Below, piece by piece: positions 1-6,080 of a DNA stretch of 9,366 bases. The translations under genes were made by a program, and so were the position numbers. Location of the stretch: NCBI GenBank assembly GCA_947462515.1, contig CANHPJ010000043.1:1-9366 (forward strand), given 5' to 3'. Numbering within the stretch: position 1 is the stretch's first letter; the number at the start of each line of letters is the position of its first letter. The notes beneath the pieces are model-generated. The model was not told the DNA's origin. It saw only the letters and a list, made by a program, of their open reading frames with translations, and did no database searches. The DNA is from Bacteroidota bacterium (lineage in GTDB: Bacteria; Bacteroidota; Bacteroidia; JACCXN01).

Positions 1-325
1 AACTAAAGGAAAAATAACGCGCATCTACCCCAAATCCGCAGGTGAGGTCAATGAAGCCATTACCAGAAAACAATTCGGACTTATATTTTGCTGTAACTTC
101 CGATGAGCACTGTTCCATGGAGATGCCGGCAGGAAAAATTACAGCAGGAATTTTAGCCAATTCAGGGAGTTTATCTTTGGCTTTTTTGCGGCCTATTATT
201 TGTTCAATGATTTCCTTTACCGGCAGATCCTTGCGTTTCGAAAGTTTCAACAGCAATGCCTGAGGGTCGGCATTTAAATTAGTACTTATGATTTGCTGAA
301 TTTCAGGATCCTGAATATTTTTCAT
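1..325 (-). CDS. THUMP-like class I SAM-dependent methyltransferase, N-terminal part (cut by left edge)
   Basis: The minus strand is open from ATG at 325 to the window edge, giving 108 codons and one extra base with no stop; the C-terminal part lies outside. Residues 1-60 form a charged, mostly helical N-terminal segment. Residues 62-82 carry a stretch matching my recollection of the family, with EQCSSE at 71-76 followed by TAKYK. Residues 92-101, IDLTCGFGVD, correspond to SAM-binding motif I, usually DLTGGFGVD in this group. This matches the Bacteroidota PG_1098-like proteins (class I methyltransferase fold plus ferredoxin-like and THUMP-like domains), which are presumed to act on RNA; the substrate is not known to me. 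The gene is divergent from the Sua5-type gene across 111 bp. One oddity is Cys96 where Gly is usual. The family call is fairly secure; the role is inferred. Confidence 0.8.
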   Translation of the reverse strand, partial: MKNIQDPEIQQIISTNLNADPQALLLKLSKRKDLPVKEIIEQIIGRKKAKDKLPELAKIPAVIFPAGISMEQCSSEVTAKYKSELFSGNGFIDLTCGFGVDARYFSFS

Positions 326-383
326 TTTAACCCTTTTTTAAAAAATGAAATTATACATAAAACCGCATAAAAGGCAGTTTTTA

Positions 384-417
384 TTGAAATTCAATCATAA
401 AAATTATTTTACCTTTA
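384..417 (+). promoter_or_regulatory. Possible Bacteroidota-type promoter for the rightward operon
   Basis: In the divergent intergenic region (326-436), TTG at 384-386 is followed after 23 bases by TACCTTTA at 410-417. This is one mismatch from the Bacteroidota -7 element TAnnTTTG. The spacing is at the long end of what is accepted. A start near 422-425 would leave a short leader before the ATG at 437. The region is very AT-rich, so a chance match is possible. I see no comparably good element for the leftward methyltransferase gene. Confidence 0.35.
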
Positions 418-436
418 CGCTCTATTAAAAATTGAC

Positions 437-1000
437 ATGCAAGAAGAGATCACAAAGGCTATTGAAATACTTAAATCGGGCGGCACGATTTTATATCCTA
501 CCGATACCATTTGGGGTATTGGATGCGATGCTACCAATGAAGAAGCTGTTAAAAAAGTTTTCGAAATAAAAGGCCGCGCAGAAAGCAAGAGTTTAATTAT
601 TCTTATTGATAATGAAACCAAGCTAAACCGCTATTTAAAGGATATTCCTGCCTTAGCTTATGATCTGATAGATTGTTCTGAAAAACCGCTTACCATAATA
701 TACTCAGATGCCAAAAACCTGGCTAAAAATATTATAAATGAAGATGGCAGCATTGGCATAAGAATTGTGAAAGATGAATTTTGCAAAAAACTAATCGAAA
801 AATTCGGAAAACCTATCGTATCAACTTCAGCAAATATCAGCGGAGATCCTACTCCTGAATGTTTTAAAGAAATTAATCCCATAATTTTGAGTCGGGTAGA
901 TTATGTAGTAAATTTGCGCCAAAACGAAACCAGTAAAAACCAGCCTTCTGGCATTATTAAACTTGGCATGAGTGGTGAGGTAAAAGTCATTAGAAAATAA
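437..1000 (+). CDS. L-threonylcarbamoyladenylate synthase (Sua5/YrdC/TsaC family)
   Basis: A 187-residue cytoplasmic protein that forms threonylcarbamoyl-AMP from threonine, bicarbonate and ATP. This is the intermediate used by TsaD-TsaB-TsaE to make t6A at position 37 of ANN-decoding tRNAs. The single YrdC domain fills the whole protein: PTDTIWG at 21-27, KGR at 45-47 with Lys51 close behind, KPLTIIY at 83-89, GSIGIRI at 104-110 and STSAN at 129-133. All are family signatures for nucleotide and bicarbonate binding. The length fits the short TsaC form; the extra Sua5 C-terminal domain is absent. The ATG at 437 has no Shine-Dalgarno sequence, as expected in Bacteroidota. It is the first gene of the rightward run, behind the possible promoter at 384-417, and lies 49 bp before the CCA-enzyme gene. 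The family is certain; the exact naming (tsaC or sua5) is conventional. Confidence 0.95.
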   Translation: MQEEITKAIEILKSGGTILYPTDTIWGIGCDATNEEAVKKVFEIKGRAESKSLIILIDNETKLNRYLKDIPALAYDLIDCSEKPLTIIYSDAKNLAKNIINEDGSIGIRIVKDEFCKKLIEKFGKPIVSTSANISGDPTPECFKEINPIILSRVDYVVNLRQNETSKNQPSGIIKLGMSGEVKVIRK

Positions 1001-1049
1001 GAATAAACCACTTTTTTATTTAGTCCAAGAAAAGCTATATCAGATTAAA

Positions 1050-2471
1050 ATGAAACAACATCTAACAAACCCCATATTTTCTATAGTTTCAGAGGTTGCT
1101 GATCAAATGAATCTTCAAACTTTTGTCATTGGTGGTTATGTCAGGGACATCATTTTAAAAAGACCTTCAAAAGATATAGACATTGTGGTAATAGGAAGTG
1201 GAATTAGCCTGGCTGAAAACGTAGCAAAAAAAATCGGCAAAAATACCCATGTCGCTGTTTTTAAGAATTTTGGAACAGCAATGCTTAAATTCAAAGACTA
1301 CGAAATTGAATTTGTTGGAGCCAGAAAAGAATCCTACCGAAGTAACTCCCGAAAACCGATTGTGGAAGAAGGCAGCCTCGAGGATGATCAAAACAGAAGA
1401 GACTTTACCATAAATGCTTTGGCTATAAGTTTGAATAAAAATTCATTTGGCGAAATTATAGATCCTTTCGGCGGCATCAATGACATTGAAAATAAAACAC
1501 TTATAACACCTCTCGATCCGGACATTACCTTTTCAGACGATCCATTAAGGATGATGCGTGGCATCCGTTTTGCTACCCAGCTTAATTTCAAACTGGAAGA
1601 AAAAACATTGGAAGCAATCGCAAGAAACAAAAATCGTATAGAAATTGTTTCAAAAGAACGTATCACAGATGAATTGAATAAGATAATTCTTTCTCCTGTG
1701 CCTTCAATAGGTTTTAAATTACTTTTGGATACCGGCTTATTAAAGATAATTTTCCCTGAAATGCCTGCCCTTAAAGGCGTTGAATTCATAAACGGAAAAG
1801 GCCATAAAGATAACTTTTACCATACCTTGGAAGTTTTAGATAATATATCTAAAAATACAGATAATTTATGGCTGCGATGGGCTGCTATACTCCACGACAT
1901 AGCCAAACCTGCCACTAAAAGATTTGACACAATCGTTGGCTGGACATTTCATGGCCATGAGGAAAAAGGATCTAGAATGGTTCCTAACATTTTTAAAAAC
2001 CTCAAATTACCCCTTGATAATCAAATGAAGTATGTACAAAAATTGGTACTGCTTCATTTACGACCTATCGTGCTCTCTAAAGAAATTGTTACTGATTCCG
2101 CTGTGCGTCGCTTACTTTTTGAAGCAGGGAATGAAATTGATGATTTAATGACGCTTTGTGAGGCCGATATTACCTCCAAGAATGAAGCAAAAGTTAAAAA
2201 ATATTTGAATAACTTTGAAATAGTCCGTCAAAAACTAATCGAAGTAGAAGAAAAAGACAATATAAGAAACTGGCAACCTCCCATCTCTGGTGAAGAAATT
2301 ATGCATTACTTTGCCTTAAATCCAGGGAAAGAAGTTGGAATTATTAAAAATGCAATTCGAGAAGCCATCTTAGAAGGTGATATACAAAATAACTTCGAAG
2401 AGGCATTTCATTTAATGCGAAAAAAAGGAGAAGAAATTGGTTTAAAACTATCAGAAAAAAAAATCAACTAA
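1050..2471 (+). CDS. CCA tRNA nucleotidyltransferase / poly(A) polymerase family protein with HD domain
   Basis: A 473-residue cytoplasmic enzyme of the class II nucleotidyltransferase family, expected to add or repair the 3'-terminal CCA of tRNAs from CTP and ATP. The N-terminal catalytic head shows GGYVRD at 28-33, the metal-binding pair Asp42/Asp44 in KDIDIV, and a likely third carboxylate at Glu87. RRDFTIN at 116-122 and the DPLRMMRGIRFA segment at 164-175 are classic class II neck and nucleotide-selection motifs. A C-terminal HD phosphohydrolase-type domain follows: His258, His282-Asp283 in LHDIAKP, His301/His303 and Asp373. This layout matches the long bacterial CCA enzymes with a fused HD domain, which in some bacteria adds 2',3'-cyclic phosphatase or phosphodiesterase activity. 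A pure poly(A) polymerase cannot be excluded from sequence alone, but no separate CCA gene is visible here. The ATG at 1050 lies 49 bp after the preceding stop. Confidence 0.93.
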   Translation: MKQHLTNPIFSIVSEVADQMNLQTFVIGGYVRDIILKRPSKDIDIVVIGSGISLAENVAKKIGKNTHVAVFKNFGTAMLKFKDYEIEFVGARKESYRSNSRKPIVEEGSLEDDQNRRDFTINALAISLNKNSFGEIIDPFGGINDIENKTLITPLDPDITFSDDPLRMMRGIRFATQLNFKLEEKTLEAIARNKNRIEIVSKERITDELNKIILSPVPSIGFKLLLDTGLLKIIFPEMPALKGVEFINGKGHKDNFYHTLEVLDNISKNTDNLWLRWAAILHDIAKPATKRFDTIVGWTFHGHEEKGSRMVPNIFKNLKLPLDNQMKYVQKLVLLHLRPIVLSKEIVTDSAVRRLLFEAGNEIDDLMTLCEADITSKNEAKVKKYLNNFEIVRQKLIEVEEKDNIRNWQPPISGEEIMHYFALNPGKEVGIIKNAIREAILEGDIQNNFEEAFHLMRKKGEEIGLKLSEKKIN

Positions 2472-2538
2472 CAATTCTTCTTTTAAAGTTTAAGAACCTT
2501 AAAAACCATTGCGAAAATCAATATAATACAAACACAAA

Positions 2539-3162
2539 ATGGCAGTATATAAATTCCGCGTTACTTTTGAAGAATACGACGATGTTTCAAGAGATATTGA
2601 AATTAAACCTAACCAAACCTTTTCTGATTTGCATGATGCCATTCAAAAATCAATAAATTTTGACGGCACCGAGGCAGGAAATTTTTATTCAAGCGACGAC
2701 TACTGGAGAAAAGGTGAACACATTGGGAAAGGCATCTTAACCAATGCTAAAATACTCAACTTTATTGAAGACCCTCATCAAAAATTCGTTTATGAAATTG
2801 GCGAAAGTGGAAAATGGTCATTTTTTGTAGAACTACTTAAAATACAACCCGATGAAGCAGGTCAAACCTATCCCAGATGCGTTAAAACTTCCGGAAAAGC
2901 TCCTGCTCAATATTTAAAAACAGATCATCAAGCCATTTCAGAAGAAGATGCCAAGGTTACTCCTTTCTTAGTTGACGATTTAATTGATGATACTCCATTT
3001 TATGCCAATGGGCATGAAGAAGAAACCGATATCTTTGATGGCGAAGAGGAATCTGTTGATGCCGTTGTAGATCAGGATGAAATGAATGCAGAAGAAATGG
3101 AAACTGAAGATGAATTTGGAGCCGAGTTTTCTGATAATGAGCATCCTGAGGAAGATTATTGA
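2539..3162 (+). CDS. Plasmid pRiA4b ORF-3-like protein with acidic C-terminal tail, unknown function
   Basis: A 207-residue soluble protein. Residues 1-125 resemble the pRiA4b ORF-3 / 'IS1096 passenger TnpR-like' domain: a first strand with VYKFRVTF at 3-10, the helix DLHDAIQKSI at 30-39, the aromatic NFYSSDDYW at 48-56, FVYEIGESGKW at 83-93, and YPRCVKTSGKAPAQY at 111-125, where family members usually have a Cys-Gly-Pro-rich turn. Residues from about 134 to 207 form a low-complexity, strongly acidic tail dominated by Glu and Asp. No signal peptide or membrane segment is visible. Despite the database name, nothing here suggests a transposon: there is no transposase, no terminal repeats and no compositional change. 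Its position between the CCA-enzyme gene and miaA suggests a housekeeping role, possibly linked to nucleic acid or RNA handling; that is inference. I cannot assign an activity. Confidence 0.75.
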   Translation: MAVYKFRVTFEEYDDVSRDIEIKPNQTFSDLHDAIQKSINFDGTEAGNFYSSDDYWRKGEHIGKGILTNAKILNFIEDPHQKFVYEIGESGKWSFFVELLKIQPDEAGQTYPRCVKTSGKAPAQYLKTDHQAISEEDAKVTPFLVDDLIDDTPFYANGHEEETDIFDGEEESVDAVVDQDEMNAEEMETEDEFGAEFSDNEHPEEDY

Positions 3163-3173
3163 TTAATTTGGGC

Positions 3174-3210
3174 TTTTAAGAGCTGCGTTATAATACACCA
3201 TGCTCTAAAA
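3174..3210 (+). other. Small bulged inverted repeat upstream of miaA
   Basis: Left arm TTTTAAGAGC (3174-3183) and right arm GCTCTAAAA (3202-3210) can pair over nine base pairs with a single bulged A and an 18-nt loop. It sits between the stop of the preceding gene (3162) and the GTG of miaA (3228). It has no U-tract, so it is not a standard intrinsic terminator. The stem is largely A-U and may be chance in this AT-rich DNA. Confidence 0.2.
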
Positions 3211-3227
3211 AACAAGATAAAAACTGC

Positions 3228-4136
3228 GTGATTAAAAAGAACCTAATAGTATTGGTAGGACCAACAGCAATTGGAAAAACCTCCTTGAGCATTGAAATTG
3301 CCAAAAACCTTGACTCCGATATTATTTCTGCCGATTCAAGACAGTTTTTTAAGGAAATGAATATCGGAACAGCAAAACCAAGTGCTGAGGAATTGAAACA
3401 GGTGCCCCACCATTTGGTTGGGCACATTTCCATTAACCAGGATTATAATGTAGGTAAGTTCGAAACTGAAGCACTCGAAACTCTCAATAAAATTTTTACT
3501 CAAAAAAATACTTGCCTGCTTTGCGGAGGCTCCGGCCTTTATATCAATGCTGTTTGCAATGGTTTTGATGAGCTGCCCGAAATTGATACTAACATAAGGC
3601 AAGAGTTAAATAATATAAATCAAACATTGGGGATAACTCCCCTACAAAATAAACTCAAGGAACTGGATCCAATTTATTATGATGCGGTAGACAAAAACAA
3701 TCCGCAAAGAATTATAAGGGCTTTGGAAGTTTGCCTCTCGAGTGGTAAAACATTCTCTAGTTTTAGAACCGGAAAAACAAATAATAGAAATTTCAACGTT
3801 TTTAAAATTGGTCTCGACATGGATCGAGGTCAATTATATGAAAGAATAAATTTAAGAGTAGATGAAATGATTAATGCCGGATTGCTTAAAGAAGTAAAAT
3901 CATTGATCAATCACAAAGAAAAAAATGCATTGCAAACAGTTGGCTATAAAGAACTGTTTGATTACTTTGAAGGAAAAACCAATATAGACACTGCCATTGA
4001 ATTAATAAAGCAAAACACCAGAAGATATGCAAAAAGACAGCTTACCTGGTTTAGAAAAGATCATGAGATAAACTGGTTTAAACCCAACCAAAAGGAAGAA
4101 ATAATTTCATTCATAAAGCAAAAAATAAATGCCTAA
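3228..4136 (+). CDS. miaA: tRNA dimethylallyltransferase (adenosine-37 isopentenyltransferase)
   Basis: A 302-residue cytoplasmic enzyme that transfers the dimethylallyl group of DMAPP to N6 of A37 in tRNAs reading UNN codons, giving i6A. The P-loop GPTAIGKT is at 11-18, DSRQ at 36-39 (catalytic and substrate contacts), GGSGLY at 100-105, NPQRIIRALEV at 158-168, TVGYKE at 237-242, and RYAKRQLTWFR at 266-276, the tRNA-contacting C-terminal motif. All family hallmarks are intact and the length is typical. The start is GTG at 3228: the frame is open upstream only to TAA at 3177-3179 and holds no in-frame ATG, and the nearby ATG at 3200 is out of frame and stops within three codons. From GTG the P-loop falls at the usual distance. 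The 3' end overlaps the transporter gene by 8 bp, suggesting cotranscription and possibly translational coupling. Confidence 0.97.
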   Translation: MIKKNLIVLVGPTAIGKTSLSIEIAKNLDSDIISADSRQFFKEMNIGTAKPSAEELKQVPHHLVGHISINQDYNVGKFETEALETLNKIFTQKNTCLLCGGSGLYINAVCNGFDELPEIDTNIRQELNNINQTLGITPLQNKLKELDPIYYDAVDKNNPQRIIRALEVCLSSGKTFSSFRTGKTNNRNFNVFKIGLDMDRGQLYERINLRVDEMINAGLLKEVKSLINHKEKNALQTVGYKELFDYFEGKTNIDTAIELIKQNTRRYAKRQLTWFRKDHEINWFKPNQKEEIISFIKQKINA

Positions 4137-5382
4137 TTTTTTTAGTCAGTTTAAAAAAATAGAAAAGCATATTATTAACTTAATCTTTGCTGAAGTCTTT
4201 ATTCAGATCATCAACTCTGCCCTATTGCTAATATTATTAATTTATATGCAAAAATCGGGCTACTCTGACTTTCAAAGTGCTGACTTTATCTCGTACCGAT
4301 TTCTTGGAACATTATTATTCGCACTTCCTCTTGGATTTTTATTGAAAGGAAGACCCATAAAACCACTCTTTTTAACAGGAAGCCTAGCTATTCCAATACT
4401 TACCCTTATAATGATTTATGCCATTGAATATAAGGCAGATTGGCTTTTATATACCTCGCAAACCTTATGGGGAATTTCTTTTTTATGTTTTCAAATTACA
4501 GCATTGCCCTATATCTTAAGAACTGCAAAAAAAGAAACGCATACCGAAGCAATCACCTTAAGCTTTGCCACGTATAGTTTTGGCGGTATAGTAAGTGGAT
4601 TTTTAATATATGGTTTGAGCGCCCTCAACCCGGTATTTTTTGATGAGAAAACAATACTCATCGTGTTTTCCCTATTGGGATTTGTCAGTTTTTATTTTGT
4701 AACTAAAATAAAAACTGACGAGAAAGGCCAGCTGGATATGCAAGAGAAAAAAACATTAAAAGTATTTGATTACGACTGGCTACTTATTTTCAAAGCCCTT
4801 TTTCCGGTTTTAATTATTGCAACCGGTGCCGGCCTTTCCATTCCTTTTGTTGGGAGTTTCTTTTTTAACATTCATCATCTCCCGGCATCTGACTTTGCAT
4901 TTTATGGATCGGTAGCAGCCGTATTGGTTGCCTTGGGTGCTATGATTGTTCCTTTAATAAAAAGAACTCTGGGTTACCAAATAGCGGTACCATTAACACA
5001 AAGTATGGCTGTTTTTACCCTAATTATATTGGCAGCAACCGAATGGTTTAGCAGTTTCTCCCTGGCTGCATCTGTTGCCATTGCCTGCTATTTAATTAGG
5101 CAACCTTTAATGAATATAGCCTCCCCCATGACCTCCGAGGTAGTAATGAATTATGTGGGCGACAAAAATCGCGAAATGGCAAGCGCCCTTACCTCAGCCA
5201 TTTGGTCCGGAAGCTGGTTTATAAGCTCCAGAATTTTTAAAGAATTAAGAGAAACCGGTTTTGCCTACGTCAACGTATTTTTAATTACTGCCATGCTTTA
5301 TTCCATAGGTATTTTGTGCTATTACCTGCTTATTATGGATTATAATAAACGTATAAAACTTGGCTTGATTAGCGATAATTGA
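4129..5382 (+). CDS. MFS-type inner membrane transporter, substrate unknown
   Basis: A 417-residue, strongly hydrophobic protein with about 12 predicted membrane spans, near residues 18-40, 55-73, 80-100, 106-130, 145-165, 175-193, 217-245, 256-276, 283-303, 308-330, 352-370 and 378-402. A charged central loop (194-216) separates two six-helix halves, the usual major facilitator plan. The cytoplasmic stretch DKNREMASAL (345-354) after the tenth span resembles the loop often seen in MFS porters. No substrate-specific motif is evident. The ATG at 4129 overlaps the end of miaA by 8 bp (ATGCCTAA read in two frames), and deoC follows after 23 bp. Next to deoC, a nucleoside-related or other small organic substrate is conceivable, but that is speculation. 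The first residues are hydrophilic before the first span, so the start is plausible. Confidence 0.85.
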   Translation: MPNFFSQFKKIEKHIINLIFAEVFIQIINSALLLILLIYMQKSGYSDFQSADFISYRFLGTLLFALPLGFLLKGRPIKPLFLTGSLAIPILTLIMIYAIEYKADWLLYTSQTLWGISFLCFQITALPYILRTAKKETHTEAITLSFATYSFGGIVSGFLIYGLSALNPVFFDEKTILIVFSLLGFVSFYFVTKIKTDEKGQLDMQEKKTLKVFDYDWLLIFKALFPVLIIATGAGLSIPFVGSFFFNIHHLPASDFAFYGSVAAVLVALGAMIVPLIKRTLGYQIAVPLTQSMAVFTLIILAATEWFSSFSLAASVAIACYLIRQPLMNIASPMTSEVVMNYVGDKNREMASALTSAIWSGSWFISSRIFKELRETGFAYVNVFLITAMLYSIGILCYYLLIMDYNKRIKLGLISDN

Positions 5383-5405
5383 TTCCATCTAAAACTCCTT
5401 AATTT

Positions 5406-6080
5406 ATGCTTGCAATAAATTCTATCGTCGATTATACTTTACTTGAGCCATCTACAGAAGATTCAGCTATTATTGAACTTTGCCATAAAGCCAATCAATT
5501 ACAGGTTAAATCGGTTTGTGTTTTACCTGAAAAAGTATCTCTTGCAGCAAATGAATTAAAAAAAAGTACTGTGTTAACCTGCACCGTAGTTTCTTTTCCG
5601 CAAGGAAATATGTCAGTTCTTGAAAAAGAATCCCAAACAAAAACTCTTATAGAACAAGGTGCCGATGAAATTGATGTGGTGATGAATTATGCTAAAATTA
5701 ATGACTGGGATTATTTGCTTGAGGAGTTAAAATCATTAGCTAAAATATGTCGTGAAAATAAAAATAAACTTGGTGGTAAGATAACCTTGAAAGTAATTGT
5801 TGAAAGTGGTTTACTATCACTTCAAGAAACCGAAAAAGCCACCAATTTATGCATCGAAGCGGGTGTTGATTATATTAAAACCTCCACCGGTAAAGTAGCT
5901 GTAGGTGCTGAGCTTTCAAAAATAAAATGTATGAAGGCAATCATAGAACAACAAAGAGCCGCCTTAAAGATAAAAGCATCAGGAGGCATTCGCGACATGA
6001 AAAAAATTGAGGAATTTATGCCATTTGTTGACCGCCTGGGCATTGGCTATAAAACAGTAGATGAATTAAATACACTATAA
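5406..6080 (+). CDS. deoC: Deoxyribose-phosphate aldolase
   Basis: A 224-residue class I aldolase that splits 2-deoxyribose 5-phosphate into glyceraldehyde 3-phosphate and acetaldehyde, the final step of deoxynucleoside catabolism in the cytoplasm. The TIM barrel shows the N-terminal VDYTLL (8-13), EIDVVMNY (88-95) with catalytic Asp90, Lys158 in DYIKTSTGK (155-163) as the Schiff-base lysine, and Lys190 in IKASGGIRD (189-197) as the second active-site lysine. The length matches the short DeoC type known from Bacillus. One oddity is the last phosphate-binding loop, which reads RLGIGYKT (210-217) where many family members have small residues and serines after RxG. The ATG at 5406 gives a compact N-terminus close to the first strand. 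It is the last gene of the rightward run; its stop abuts the stop of the convergent TolC-type gene. Confidence 0.94.
   Translation: MLAINSIVDYTLLEPSTEDSAIIELCHKANQLQVKSVCVLPEKVSLAANELKKSTVLTCTVVSFPQGNMSVLEKESQTKTLIEQGADEIDVVMNYAKINDWDYLLEELKSLAKICRENKNKLGGKITLKVIVESGLLSLQETEKATNLCIEAGVDYIKTSTGKVAVGAELSKIKCMKAIIEQQRAALKIKASGGIRDMKKIEEFMPFVDRLGIGYKTVDELNTL

Noticed and set aside
42..263. Plus-strand 73-codon ORF at the left edge
   Set aside because: It lies opposite the minus-strand methyltransferase frame, which carries clear family motifs; the plus-strand translation resembles nothing known to me.
359..382. Imperfect inverted repeat AAAACCGC / GCAGTTTT in the divergent region, considered as an operator
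   Set aside because: Only about eight base pairs with a mismatch in AT-rich DNA, with no match to a known operator and no regulator gene nearby.
1001..1024. AATAAA ... TTTATT followed by T-rich sequence after the Sua5-type gene, considered as a terminator
   Set aside because: The stem would be A-T only, and the next gene on the same strand begins 49 bp on; too weak to call.
2489..2503. TTTAAG-AAC-CTTAAA hairpin between the CCA-enzyme and pRiA4b-like genes
   Set aside because: A 3-nt loop and six mostly A-T pairs without a T-tract; expected by chance at this base composition.
2539..3162. Mobile element, suggested by the 'IS1096 passenger / plasmid pRiA4b' family names
   Set aside because: There is no transposase, terminal inverted repeat, target duplication or composition shift; the gene sits inside a housekeeping run.
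3163..3170. TTAATTTG considered as a -7 promoter element for miaA
   Set aside because: One mismatch in the TA part and no TTG at a suitable distance upstream.
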